Assembly: GCA_036268485.1 (NCBI GenBank)
Contig: DATAUC010000038.1
Span: forward strand, 124,001 to 188,000
DNA from: Bog-473 sp036268485
GTDB lineage: Bacteria > Actinomycetota > Acidimicrobiia > Acidimicrobiales > RAAP-2
DNA length: 64,000 nucleotides
Direction: 5' to 3'
Each line of letters begins with the position of its first letter. Within the stretch, counting starts at the first letter, position 1. The position numbers and the translations under genes were made by a program. The notes below the pieces were generated by a model. It worked only from the letters and a program-made list of their open reading frames with translations. It made no database searches and was not told the origin of the DNA. This document shows, piece by piece, positions 18,876-27,029 of the stretch.

Positions 18876-19792
18876 AAGCGAATGGCGTCCAGCGCACGGG
18901 CCAGACGGTGGATCCCTTCGTGGGCGGGGACGGCGATGCGCACCAGGTCAGGTAGGCCGAACGAGGCGCAATCACGCACCACAATCCCGTGGGACAAGAG
19001 CCTCTCACGGAAGCCATCCGGTCCGTCGCACAGGACGAAGTTGGCGTCCGATGGGCGGGGATGTAGGCCGTACTCGTCCAGTACCGCCGTCAAAGAGAGC
19101 CGCAGCTCGGCCACCCCGTTCGCCCACCCGACCAGGTCAGCCCCATGGAGCAGGTCGGGCATCAGGGCCAGCGCCAGTCCCCCGACCGACCAGGCCGGCT
19201 GGCGCGCCTGTAAGCGGGCGATGAGGTCGGGCTCGGCCAACACGTACCCGAGGCGCAGTCCGGCACAGGCGAAGAGCTTGGTCAACGAGCCGACCACCGC
19301 GGTGGCACCGCCGGGGATGTCACCCCTGGTCCACGCACCCGTGGCCAGCGGATAGAACGCCTCGTCCCACACGTCGGCCACCGCATCGGGCCGAGCCAGC
19401 AGGCCCGTCGGGTTGTGCGGATTGGATCGCCACAACGGAGCGCGCCCCTCGCCCCGGGGATGGAGCGAGAACTCCGGCTCCTCGACCCGACCGCCGATCT
19501 CCTGGCCGAGCAGGGCGATGGCCTCGGCGCCGCCGTTGGTCAGCAGCAATCCCTCCGGTGCCACGCCAATGGCGGCGGCCAAGAGGTCCCGGGCCTCGCC
19601 CGCATCTGGATACGCCCGCAGCGACCCCACATGCCGCACCGCCAGACCAGCCACGTCGGGTGCCAAGGGGTTGAGGCTGGCCGACAGATCCAAGATGCTG
19701 GCCGGGTCGACTCCCATCGACCGGGCGAGGCGGAGACCGTCCCCTCCATGAGGACCCGGAGCCACCTCGGCGCTTCCCACGCCGCTCACCAC
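18872..19792 (-). CDS. cobC: L-threonine-O-3-phosphate decarboxylase (CobC/CobD type)
   Basis: A 306-residue PLP enzyme of the class I/II aminotransferase fold. Visible motifs are DLSASLNPLAPD (typical CobC N-terminus), LLTNGGAEAI, SNPHNPTG, DEAFYPL, and GSLTKLFACAGLRLGY with the PLP-binding Lys. It makes (R)-1-aminopropan-2-ol phosphate, the linker that CbiB attaches to cobyric acid. Two GTG codons in tandem (19792 and 19789) overlap the cbiB stop; either could start. It overlaps bluB-cobT by 4 bp. Confidence 0.88.
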   Translation of the reverse strand: MVSGVGSAEVAPGPHGGDGLRLARSMGVDPASILDLSASLNPLAPDVAGLAVRHVGSLRAYPDAGEARDLLAAAIGVAPEGLLLTNGGAEAIALLGQEIGGRVEEPEFSLHPRGEGRAPLWRSNPHNPTGLLARPDAVADVWDEAFYPLATGAWTRGDIPGGATAVVGSLTKLFACAGLRLGYVLAEPDLIARLQARQPAWSVGGLALALMPDLLHGADLVGWANGVAELRLSLTAVLDEYGLHPRPSDANFVLCDGPDGFRERLLSHGIVVRDCASFGLPDLVRIAVPAHEGIHRLARALDAIRL

Positions 19793-20712
19793 GTCGCCAC
19801 CGCCACGATCACCAGCGCCGCCATGAGGGCGTAGCTGACGTCCCGGCACAAGGTGATGGCCGCCGCGATGTCGGTTGGGCGCGGCGGGCGGCCATCCCCC
19901 AAAAGGACACGCTCCTCGACCACATCGCCGTAGCTATTGGTACCGCCGAGCTGCAGGCCCAGAGCGGCCGCGAAGGCCGCTTCGGCCACGCCCGAGTTGG
20001 GCGAGGGATGGTCGGGGGCTTGCTGGCGGACGGCACGCCAGACGGCTCGGGTCGAGCGGGGGCGCACGGTCATGACGAGGGCGGCGGTGAGGCGGGCCGG
20101 GATGAGGTTGGCCGCGTCATCGAGGCGGGCACTGGCCCAGCCGTAGTGCTGGTACCGCTCGTTGCGATAGCCCACCGAGGCGTCCATGGTGTTGACCGCC
20201 CGATAGCCCAAGGTACCCGGGGCGCCGGCCGCCAGCGCCCAGACAGCGGGGGCCACGATGGCGTCGACCGTATTTTCGGCCACGGACTCCACCACGGCCC
20301 GGGCGATCTCCCCCTCGCTGAGGTCGCTGGGGTCCCGACCGACCAGCGACGGCAGGAGGCCACGGGCGCCCGGCAGGTCATTGGCATCGAGGGCCCGGCC
20401 CACGTCGGCGGCGGCGTCGACCAGCGCCCGCTGGGCCACCGAGAGGTACGTGGCCACGGCGGTGGACACGGTGGTCGGGCCCAGCGACAGGCCGGCGCCC
20501 ACACCGATGGCCAAACCGGTGGCGGCGTGGGCCACCCCGGCGGCGCGGCGGTCGGCATAGAGGGTGCGTTCGACGCGGTGCATGGCGGTCCCGAAGGCGC
20601 TGACGGGATGCGGCGTGACTGATGGTTCGCCCAAGACCATGTCGGCGCCCACGCCGGCCGCAGCGGCCAGGGCCCGACGGGCCAAGGCCCGACGGTCCGG
20701 AGGCCTCACCAT
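19786..20712 (-). CDS. cbiB: Adenosylcobinamide-phosphate synthase CbiB
   Basis: A 308-residue integral membrane enzyme condensing adenosylcobyric acid with aminopropanol phosphate. Family motifs are DMVLGEPSVTPHPV at the N-terminus, the core VESVAENTVDAIVAP, GYRAVNTMDASVGYRNERY, ARLDDAANLIPARL, and SPNSGVAEAAFAAALG. It overlaps cobS by 7 bp and cobC by 4-7 bp, so translation is coupled. It is at the centre of the remodelling pathway because its substrate, cobyric acid, is the product of CbiZ encoded in the same operon. Confidence 0.94.
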   Translation of the reverse strand: MVRPPDRRALARRALAAAAGVGADMVLGEPSVTPHPVSAFGTAMHRVERTLYADRRAAGVAHAATGLAIGVGAGLSLGPTTVSTAVATYLSVAQRALVDAAADVGRALDANDLPGARGLLPSLVGRDPSDLSEGEIARAVVESVAENTVDAIVAPAVWALAAGAPGTLGYRAVNTMDASVGYRNERYQHYGWASARLDDAANLIPARLTAALVMTVRPRSTRAVWRAVRQQAPDHPSPNSGVAEAAFAAALGLQLGGTNSYGDVVEERVLLGDGRPPRPTDIAAAITLCRDVSYALMAALVIVAVATW

Positions 20713-21419
20713 TTGGCCGCCGCCACCAACAGGCCGACACTCTCGCCGATGAGCCCGGCCGCTCCGAGGACATCGCCCGTATAACCCCCCAGACGATGAC
20801 GGGCCAGTGCGGTGACGGCTCCAAAGGCGACCAGCCCGGCCACCACCGCAACCGTGCCGGCTGGAAGCGACCAGACGCCGGCGGCGGCGGCCGCCACCCC
20901 TACGGACAGTCCGGCCAGCCAGGCCGGCAGCCGGCTGCCCATGAAGGCACTGACCAGACTCGTCTCCCCCTCGGCTCGGGCGTAGGGGACGCGGTCAACG
21001 ACCGCTGCCATGGCCGTCCGGGAGGCGCACCACAGCCCCGCCACCAACAGCGGCGCCGGGCGCAGGGTGGCGAAGACAGCCCAGCGGGCCAGCAGTGTGA
21101 CGGCTACGACGGCGGCGCCATAGGCCCCGATGGTCGGCTCGCGCATGACCGCTAACCGCCGCTCCCGGGTGAGATGCGGCAACAGCCCGTCGGCACTGTC
21201 AGCCAGGCCGTCGACGTGGAGCATCCCGGTGAACGCCAGGTCGGCCACCACGACCACGACGGCGGCCAGCGGGAGGGGCCAGATCTTGGCCGTGGCCCAC
21301 CACAGGCCGCCCAGGAGCAGCCCCAGGAGCGCCCCGACCAGGGGGAACCACCGCAGCGCCCTCGGACTCGGTTGACGGGCGCCGGGGAATGGCGTCAGGA
21401 AGGCCAGCGCCTCTCGCAC
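20706..21419 (-). CDS. cobS: Cobalamin synthase CobS (adenosylcobinamide-GDP ribazoletransferase)
   Basis: A 237-residue polytopic membrane protein. It starts REALAFLTPFPG, then WFPLVGALLGL, and carries the CobS metal site LHVDGLADSADGLL, the MREPTIGAYGA motif and GGYTGDVLGA. It joins alpha-ribazole (or its phosphate) to adenosylcobinamide-GDP, the last assembly step. GTG 21419 was chosen because it begins 1 bp after the cobU stop and matches the usual N-terminus; open frame continues upstream over cobU but is not CobS-like. Confidence 0.92.
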   Translation of the reverse strand: MREALAFLTPFPGARQPSPRALRWFPLVGALLGLLLGGLWWATAKIWPLPLAAVVVVVADLAFTGMLHVDGLADSADGLLPHLTRERRLAVMREPTIGAYGAAVVAVTLLARWAVFATLRPAPLLVAGLWCASRTAMAAVVDRVPYARAEGETSLVSAFMGSRLPAWLAGLSVGVAAAAAGVWSLPAGTVAVVAGLVAFGAVTALARHRLGGYTGDVLGAAGLIGESVGLLVAAAKW

Positions 21420-21420
21420 G

Positions 21421-21990
21421 TCAGGTCCACTGCTCCAACGGCTCGAGCGGAAGGACACGGCCGGCCACGACGAGCAGGACCCGATCGGCCACAGCCGAGA
21501 CCTGCTGGTTGAGGCGGCCCAGGTTGTCACGAAAGGTGCGGCCGGCCTCCGTCGACGGATGGACTCCGAAGCCCACTTCCTCCGAGACCACCACGGCGTC
21601 GCCCGTGCGTTCGACCAGGGCACGACAGAGGGCCTCGCCGTCGACGGTCGGGGTAATGCTGGTGCTGGTGCTGGTGCTGGTGCTGGTGCTGGTGCTGGTG
21701 CTGGCGGGCTGGGTGGTGTGGAGGGCGACCCAGGGCCCGAGCGAATCGAGGAGGATCGTGCCGGCACTGGCGCGTAAGCGATCGGGCAGATCCAGCCCCG
21801 CCTCGACCGTCCCCCACTCGGCGGGACGCCGGGACTGGTGCACAGCGATGCGGGCCAACAGGTCCTCATCCGGGCGGTCGCCCGTTAGCAGCGTGGCGAC
21901 ATACGTGATGGGGGCAGGCAGCGCGGCGGCGAGACGTTCGGCCAGCGCCGACTTGCCCGAGCGGGCACCACCAAGGACCAGTGTGATCAT
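21421..21990 (-). CDS. cobU: Adenosylcobinamide kinase / guanylyltransferase CobU with Ser-Thr repeat insert
   Basis: 189 residues. It begins ITLVLGGARSGKSALAE (P-loop), then VATLLTGDRPDEDLLARI with HQSRRPAEW, the usual CobU His motif region, DSLGPWVA, VSEEVGFGVHPST and GRTFRDNLGRLNQ. The enzyme phosphorylates adenosylcobinamide and transfers GMP. An insert of seven Ser-Thr dipeptides sits after ALHTTQPA, at a loop position. The ATG overlaps the cbiZ stop by 4 bp, which fixes the start. Confidence 0.93.
   Translation of the reverse strand: MITLVLGGARSGKSALAERLAAALPAPITYVATLLTGDRPDEDLLARIAVHQSRRPAEWGTVEAGLDLPDRLRASAGTILLDSLGPWVALHTTQPASTSTSTSTSTSTSTSITPTVDGEALCRALVERTGDAVVVSEEVGFGVHPSTEAGRTFRDNLGRLNQQVSAVADRVLLVVAGRVLPLEPLEQWT
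21658..21702. repeat. Hexanucleotide microsatellite inside cobU
   Basis: GCT followed by seven perfect GGTGCT units. On the coding strand it encodes (Ser-Thr)7-Ser. Because the unit is 6 bp, gain or loss of copies keeps the frame open and changes only loop length. Confidence 0.95.
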
Positions 21991-22640
21991 GATGCCGACC
22001 AACCCGACCCATCTTGGGACAAAGTCAAACCGTCGAGGACGGCCCGGTGCACGGCACGGGCCAGGCGGGTCCCCCAGAAGGAGCGAGGGCCGCCGTAGGG
22101 ATGCGGGTCGCCCTCGCTCGGACACAACAGGCACACTGCATCGGTCACGGTCCCGGTGCCCGCAATGCCAGCCTCGAAGAGCGCTTGGGCCTTGGCCTCG
22201 GTGACGGTGCCCACGGCATTGACCAGTGCGGCATCGCTCAAGCGTTCGGGCAGGAAGGCCACCACGTTGATGGTGCCGACCCGGGCCGGCTCAACAACGT
22301 GAGCGTCGGCAGCGTCGGCAGCGTCGGCAGCCCAGGTCGGCATACTCACCCCGACCGTGGCGTCGACCACCACGCCCTCATGACACACAACGGCAGCGTT
22401 GCGCACATCGACGGCTGTCATGAGCGCCACGCCGTCACCACCCAGTCCCGCCGCCGCGGCGATCGCCGCCAAGTCCCGAGCGGGATCCTCGCACGAGTAG
22501 TCCCGCGGCACCGTCGCATTGAGCACCCACGAGCGCACCCCGAGGCCACCGCCCAGCGAGGCCGACGAGACGCAGCGCAGTGGCACCGGTAGGCGCCAGA
22601 TGCGAACGGGCAAGGGGTGCCACGCAACGTCGGGGTTCAA
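21987..22640 (-). CDS. cbiZ: Adenosylcobinamide amidohydrolase CbiZ
   Basis: A 217-residue CbiZ-family protein that removes the aminopropanol arm of (adenosyl)cobinamide, yielding cobyric acid. Family features seen are RSWVLNATVPRDY, GVALMTAVDVRN, GTINVVAFLPERL, GTGTVTDAVCLLCP and a C-terminal GTRLARAVHRAV. The presence of cbiZ beside cobU means cobinamide can enter by either of two routes. A TTG start at 22640 overlaps the cobO stop (TTGA). Residues encoded at 22303-22329 form an Ala-Ala-Asp triple repeat (9-bp units). Confidence 0.88.
   Translation of the reverse strand: MNPDVAWHPLPVRIWRLPVPLRCVSSASLGGGLGVRSWVLNATVPRDYSCEDPARDLAAIAAAAGLGGDGVALMTAVDVRNAAVVCHEGVVVDATVGVSMPTWAADAADAADAHVVEPARVGTINVVAFLPERLSDAALVNAVGTVTEAKAQALFEAGIAGTGTVTDAVCLLCPSEGDPHPYGGPRSFWGTRLARAVHRAVLDGLTLSQDGSGWSAS
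22303..22329. repeat. 9-bp triple repeat inside cbiZ
   Basis: GCGTCGGCA occurs three times without mismatch and encodes the AAD repeats between the CbiZ motifs MPTW and HVVEP. Confidence 0.9.
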
Positions 22641-23236
22641 TACTCGATCCCCTTGCGAGCCTTGATACCCCGTTGATACGCGTGCTTCACCATCGTCATC
22701 TCGGTGACCGTGTCGGCAATCTCGATCAGCTCGGGGGCGGCGTCCCGACCGGTGATGACCACGTTGGTCTTGGGCGCCCGATTGACCACTCCATCGACGA
22801 CGTCAGCCACGGGGACCCAACCGTAGGTGACGGCGTAGGTCAGCTCATCGAGGATCAGCATGTCGTAGTCACCCGAGGCCAACTTGGCCTTGGCCACCGA
22901 CCAGGCATGGCGCCCCTTGGCCTCGGTCTCGTCCATGTCCGTGCTCTCCCACGTGAAGCCGTCGCCCAGGACCTGCCACTCGATGCCCAGGTGATCGGCC
23001 AGCTTGCGCTCCCCCACCTGCCACTTGCCGCCCTTGACGAACTGCACCACGCCGACGGTCCAGCCCCGGGCCCAGGCCCGCCCCATCACGCCGAAGGCCG
23101 AGGACGACTTGCCCTTGCCATGTCCGGTGTTGATCAGGACCAGCGAAGGCACCCGACTGGACGTCGGCACCGTCGAGTCGGAGTCGGACTCGGCGGAGTC
23201 AGAGGCAGTTGAGTCAGTCGTATCGGTCATGTCCAT
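22637..23236 (-). CDS. cobO: Cob(I)yrinic acid a,c-diamide adenosyltransferase (CobO/CobA type)
   Basis: 199 residues. After a 28-residue Asp/Ser/Thr-rich leader comes INTGHGKGKSSSAFG, the ATP-binding loop of CobA/CobO enzymes, then VGVVQFVKGGKW, GRHAWSVAKAKL, ILDELTYAV and VVITGRDA. It adds the 5'-deoxyadenosyl group to cobalt of incoming corrinoids. The start region overlaps btuD by 10 bp; the leader is a tract of Asp, Ser and Thr codons with some tandem repetition, so an internal start cannot be excluded. Confidence 0.92.
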   Translation of the reverse strand: MDMTDTTDSTASDSAESDSDSTVPTSSRVPSLVLINTGHGKGKSSSAFGVMGRAWARGWTVGVVQFVKGGKWQVGERKLADHLGIEWQVLGDGFTWESTDMDETEAKGRHAWSVAKAKLASGDYDMLILDELTYAVTYGWVPVADVVDGVVNRAPKTNVVITGRDAAPELIEIADTVTEMTMVKHAYQRGIKARKGIEY

Positions 23237-24018
23237 CCTCGTTCATGTCTTCTTGGAGCCACGATCAGCTCGCCGTCGTTGGTTCGTAGCACCTGCACGT
23301 GTAAACCGAAGTGTTCGGTCAGGGTGGCCTCGTCCAGCACCTCATCCGGCTTCCCGGAGGCGACCACCTTGCCTTCGGCCAACAACACCAGTCGATCCGC
23401 GAATTGCCCGGCCAGGGTCAGGTCGTGCATGGCACTGAGCACAGTGAGGCCGTGCTCTCGCCGCAACGTATCGACGATCTCAAGCGCATCGACGCGGCGG
23501 CCGAGGTCGAGGGCGCTGGTCGGCTCGTCGAGCAGGAGGACGGGCGCTTCCTGCGCCAACGCCCGGGCCAGGACCAGGCGCTGCAGTTCGCCGCCAGACA
23601 GCGTGCCCAAATGCCGATCAGCCATCCCGGACAGATCCATCCGCTCCAACAGGGCGGCGCACACCTGGTGGTCATGAGCCCCTTCCACCCCGAAGTACCC
23701 CACGTGGGGCGATCGGCCGAGCAGCACGTAGTCGCTCACGGTGATTTCGGAGGGCAACTCCGGCTTCTGGGGCACGTAGGCGATCAGGCGGGCCAGCGCA
23801 CGGCGCGACAGCGCCGCGGTGTCGTGGCCATCGACCACGGCGTGACCCTGGTGGGGCACCAGCTGCACGATCGAGCGCAGCAGCGTCGTCTTGCCGGCTC
23901 CGTTCGGACCGATCAATCCCACCCACTCGCCGTCAGCGACCATCTCGTTGATGCTCGACAAGGCAAAGGTCGACGCCCCATCGCCATAACTGACCGACAG
24001 CTCCTCGATACTGATCAC
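23227..24018 (-). CDS. btuD: Corrinoid ABC transporter ATPase
   Basis: A 263-residue FecE/BtuD-type ATPase: Walker A GPNGAGKTT, YVPQKPELP (Q-loop), signature LSGGELQRL, Walker B VLLLDEP, switch His in MHDLTLA. It starts 3 bp after the btuC stop. Its place directly under a cobalamin riboswitch with a FecCD permease and a binding protein makes corrinoids the likely substrate rather than siderophores. Confidence 0.9.
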   Translation of the reverse strand: MISIEELSVSYGDGASTFALSSINEMVADGEWVGLIGPNGAGKTTLLRSIVQLVPHQGHAVVDGHDTAALSRRALARLIAYVPQKPELPSEITVSDYVLLGRSPHVGYFGVEGAHDHQVCAALLERMDLSGMADRHLGTLSGGELQRLVLARALAQEAPVLLLDEPTSALDLGRRVDALEIVDTLRREHGLTVLSAMHDLTLAGQFADRLVLLAEGKVVASGKPDEVLDEATLTEHFGLHVQVLRTNDGELIVAPRRHERGWT

Positions 24019-24021
24019 ACG

Positions 24022-25089
24022 TCACACACCGCTTTGCGCCCGCCGCGACCGCAGCACGAACAAGAAGAACGGCGCCCCCGCGAACGCGGTCACCACGCCG
24101 ATTGGGATCTCGGCCGGGGACTCCACGGTGCGGGCCACAACGTCGGCCAGGATGAGGAAGGCCGCGCCCCCGACCATTGAGACCGGCAGCACCACCCGGT
24201 AGCTCGCATTCGACATGAGCCGCACCGTGTGAGGGACGATGATGCCGACGAAACCGATGAGGCCGCTCACCGACACCACGGCCGCCGTACCCACCGTCGC
24301 CGCCGCCACCACGATGAGGCGGACCCGAGCGGTGTTGATGCCCAATGCCCCGGCCTCGTCCTCGCCGACCCGCAGCACATCGAGCAGCCGTCGATGCGCC
24401 ACCAGCACCACCGCGCTCACGATCACGTAGGGCAGGATCAGGCGGACCTGGGACCACGACGCGATGGTGAGGCTGCCCAGGATCCAGGCGTAGACATTCT
24501 GCAGCTCGGGCGAGTGTTGCTGTTGGAGATAGGTCTGGACGGCCGTAAAGAGCGCCGCCACCGCCACCCCGGCCAGCACGATCGATGTGTTCGTCATCGA
24601 CCCGGACCGGCGAGCCAGACCTCCGGTTGACGAGGCTCCCACCAGATAGGTCATCACCACGGCCAACACGGCACCGGCGAATGCGGTGAAGGGCAACAGC
24701 TGACTGAGATTGGCGCTTCCGGCCACAATGATCAACGTCGCGCCGAGCCCGGCCCCCGCCGCCACTCCCAACAGGTACGGATCGGCCAACGGGTTGCGGA
24801 ACACGCCCTGATAGGCCGCCCCGCCACCGGCCAGCATGGCCCCCACCAGGCCGCCCAAGACCACCCGGGGGGCCCGGATCTGCCACAACACGTCCCAGTC
24901 AATGGACGAGACGTGCGGGTGGTAGCCGATGAAGGGAATGTGGCCGGCGAAGGCTTGGAACACCGTCGCCAAAGGGATGCTGGCCGGGCCCACCGACATG
25001 CCCACCACCATCGCCCCGACCAGCGCCGCCGCGGCTACCAGCAAAGGCCGGCGGGCGTTGGCACGAGGCAGAACGGTGAGGGTGGTCAT
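24022..25089 (-). CDS. btuC: Corrinoid ABC transporter permease (FecCD/BtuC family)
   Basis: A 355-residue polytopic permease of the iron-siderophore/B12 family. Motifs GGAAYQGVFRNPLADPYLLG and GLIGFVGIIVPHTVRLM are characteristic, as is the C-terminal EIPIGVVTAFAGAPFFLFVL. About ten helices are expected. It follows btuF by 24 bp and precedes btuD by 3 bp. Assignment to corrinoid is from context. Confidence 0.92.
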   Translation of the reverse strand: MTTLTVLPRANARRPLLVAAAALVGAMVVGMSVGPASIPLATVFQAFAGHIPFIGYHPHVSSIDWDVLWQIRAPRVVLGGLVGAMLAGGGAAYQGVFRNPLADPYLLGVAAGAGLGATLIIVAGSANLSQLLPFTAFAGAVLAVVMTYLVGASSTGGLARRSGSMTNTSIVLAGVAVAALFTAVQTYLQQQHSPELQNVYAWILGSLTIASWSQVRLILPYVIVSAVVLVAHRRLLDVLRVGEDEAGALGINTARVRLIVVAAATVGTAAVVSVSGLIGFVGIIVPHTVRLMSNASYRVVLPVSMVGGAAFLILADVVARTVESPAEIPIGVVTAFAGAPFFLFVLRSRRAQSGV

Positions 25090-25113
25090 GACGGCGATGG
25101 GCCCGACAGCCGA

Positions 25114-26061
25114 CTAGTGCTTTTCGGCCTTGGTGACGGCGTTCGCCACTTCGCGCAACAGGGTCACGATGCGAGGACCCCAGCGCGACGCGATGTCATC
25201 GTTCAACGGCACGATGTTGCCGTCCTTCACCGCGGTGATGGTCTTCCAACCCGCTCGCTTGTCAACCTTTTTGGCCGTCTGATGACAACACAGGGTGTCG
25301 GCCAGGAAGATGAACTTGGGATTGGCCTTGATGATGTACTCGGCCGACAACTGCGGGTACCCGCCACTGGCCGCCGCGCCCTTGGCGGCATCGGCGATGC
25401 TGTGCAGGTGCAGCAGGTTGAGCACCTGACCGATAAAAGTCGACGAGGTGACCGAGTAGTAGTCCTGCTCCAACTCCCAGTAGTACGACTGCGTGCCGGC
25501 CTTCGGTGTCGCCTTCACGATGCGGGCGATCTGCGTCTTGACTTTGGCCACTTCGGTGGCGGCCTGCGCCACGTGTCCAGTGGCCTGGCCCAGTTCAGTG
25601 AACTGGGCGTACTCATCGCTCAAGACAGTGGCGGCAGGGTCGGACAGCACCGGGATGCCGAATTTGGCCAGGGCCGCTGTGATGCCGGTGGTGTCGCCGG
25701 ACACGATGACCAGGTCCGGCTTGTAGGCCACAATAGCTTCGACATTCGGCTGATAGGCACTGAGCTTGGTAATCGGCGCATTCTTCGGGAAGTCCGAGTA
25801 CGAGTCCACCGCTTTGACCTGGGACCCGGCACCGATGGCATAGAGCATCTCGGTGGCCGTCGGTGACAACGAAACGATCGCTGTCGGCCGGGCGGGAATG
25901 GTGATGTTCCCATTGGCCGCCTTAATCGTGACCGGATACGTCGTCGTCGCTGCGCCTGCGCTCACGGCCGGCGCGCCAACGCCAACGCCAACGCCAATCG
26001 CCGTGAGGCTCAGGGTGGCAGCGGCGATACCCAGCATCGCCCGCTTTGGTGTCTTCAACAT
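25114..26061 (-). CDS. btuF: Corrinoid-binding protein (BtuF family)
   Basis: A 315-residue helical-backbone binding protein: RPTAIVSLSPTATEMLYAIG, DSYSDFPKNA, YKPDLVIV, with an HTH-like linker helix and ASRWGPRIVTLL at the end. It has a Sec signal ending VSAGA and no lipobox Cys, which is unusual for a Gram-positive-type binding protein that needs anchoring. A Gly-Val repeat (VGVGVG) in the signal is encoded by GCCAAC units. It is the first gene after the riboswitch. Confidence 0.9.
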   Translation of the reverse strand: MLKTPKRAMLGIAAATLSLTAIGVGVGVGAPAVSAGAATTTYPVTIKAANGNITIPARPTAIVSLSPTATEMLYAIGAGSQVKAVDSYSDFPKNAPITKLSAYQPNVEAIVAYKPDLVIVSGDTTGITAALAKFGIPVLSDPAATVLSDEYAQFTELGQATGHVAQAATEVAKVKTQIARIVKATPKAGTQSYYWELEQDYYSVTSSTFIGQVLNLLHLHSIADAAKGAAASGGYPQLSAEYIIKANPKFIFLADTLCCHQTAKKVDKRAGWKTITAVKDGNIVPLNDDIASRWGPRIVTLLREVANAVTKAEKH

Positions 26062-26134
26062 GATTCATCCTCCATACGTTGGGAGGACGAAGTGCGCCCG
26101 CTGCGACACCCACTTGGGGCATCCAACGAACCGC

Positions 26135-26290
26135 CCTTCCTCCGAGGTTCGGTGTCGTCGACGCAACACAGGCGTCCGGACTCGTCCCCTCGAAGGGGCT
26201 TTACCGTTGCGGGACAGTGCCGGGATTCCACCGGTCTTCGCTGGTTATTGCGCCACTCCGGGTTCACCGGAGCGAGTGCGACGTTAGCTG
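26135..26290 (-). promoter_or_regulatory. Cobalamin (B12) riboswitch
   Basis: On the minus strand, read from 26290 to 26135, the leader contains the B12 box: ACCGGTGGAATCCCGGCACT followed by GTCCCGCAACGGTAAAG (about 26198-26234), then GAGTCCGGACGCCTGTG. These match the conserved core of the cobalamin riboswitch, including paired GC-rich arms (TCCGGTGAACCCGGAG upstream). It lies 75 to 230 bp before btuF and should switch off the uptake and assembly operon when adenosylcobalamin is abundant. Ends are approximate. Confidence 0.93.
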
Positions 26291-26327
26291 ATTCGGGCAA
26301 CCCCCGTCGTGGCCTACCGTCTGGACC

Positions 26328-27029
26328 ATGGTGAGGCTCGACGGCGCCCCCAACTTCCGCGACCTGGGCGGGCTGCCCACCGTCGACGGCCGGCGCACCC
26401 GGCCCGGCCGCCTCTATCGCAGCGACAGCCTCCACCGGCTGACCGACGAGGACCTCCGGCTGGTCCGCACCCTTGGGATCTCCACGCTGATCGACCTGCA
26501 GGCTCCGGAGGAGGCCGCCCGGGTCGGCCGGGGACCGTTACAGGCGGAGCCCATCGGCTACCACAACGTGTCGGTCAACCGCTCCTTGGAGCAGCCGCCG
26601 GCGACCACGTTGGCCGAGCGCTACCTGGCTTACTTGCTGAGTGACAGTGCCGGCTTCGCCGCTGCTCTCGCCCTCATGGCCGAAGCCCAGCGCTACCCCG
26701 TCGTCTTCCACTGCTTCTTCGGCAAGGACCGCACCGGTGTGCTGGCCGCCCTGGTGCTCGACCTGGTCGGCGTGGAGCGGGCCGCCATCGCCGAGGACTA
26801 CGTGGCGTCGGGTCCGGGCATGGCCCTCATCCTCGAGCGCCTACGGGCCGATCCCGTCTACGCCGAGACCATCGAGCGGACGCCGCCCTTCCTGCTGGAC
26901 ACCCCGGCCCAGGCCATTGGCGAGTTCTTGGAACTGGTCGACGAGGAGTTCGGCGGGACGCGACCGTGGGCACTCCGTTCGGGCTTGGCCGACGACCAAC
27001 TCGCTGCGCTGACGGACCTATTCCTGTAG
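26328..27029 (+). CDS. Tyrosine/dual-specificity protein phosphatase-like protein
   Basis: 233 residues with NFRDLGGLPT near the N-terminus and the phosphatase loop FHCFFGKDRTG (C-x5-R nucleophile Cys and Arg), typical of the Y_phosphatase3 group found in actinobacteria (MptpB-like). It could act on phosphotyrosine, phosphoserine or phosphoinositides; the HC-x-x-GKDR signature suits the latter two as well. No ribosome binding site is seen before the ATG. The promoter of the divergent cobalamin operon must overlap this gene's 5' end. Confidence 0.85.
   Translation: MVRLDGAPNFRDLGGLPTVDGRRTRPGRLYRSDSLHRLTDEDLRLVRTLGISTLIDLQAPEEAARVGRGPLQAEPIGYHNVSVNRSLEQPPATTLAERYLAYLLSDSAGFAAALALMAEAQRYPVVFHCFFGKDRTGVLAALVLDLVGVERAAIAEDYVASGPGMALILERLRADPVYAETIERTPPFLLDTPAQAIGEFLELVDEEFGGTRPWALRSGLADDQLAALTDLFL

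Noticed and set aside
17073..19355. A 760-codon open frame on the plus strand opposite bluB-cobT and cobC
   Set aside because: It is Arg/Gly/His-rich without domain motifs and lies wholly antisense to two strongly conserved enzymes; long antisense frames are expected at this GC content.
21658..21702. GGTGCT tract as a possible regulatory or Chi-like repeat
   Set aside because: It is inside cobU in frame and encodes a Ser-Thr loop; no sign of a separate function.
20706..21869. A longer cobS starting inside cobU
   Set aside because: The extra 150 residues are out-of-frame shadow of cobU and unlike any CobS; GTG 21419 gives the normal N-terminus and length.
26055..26435. A 126-codon minus-strand frame upstream of btuF
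   Set aside because: It coincides with the cobalamin riboswitch, whose conserved RNA core explains the sequence better than a protein.
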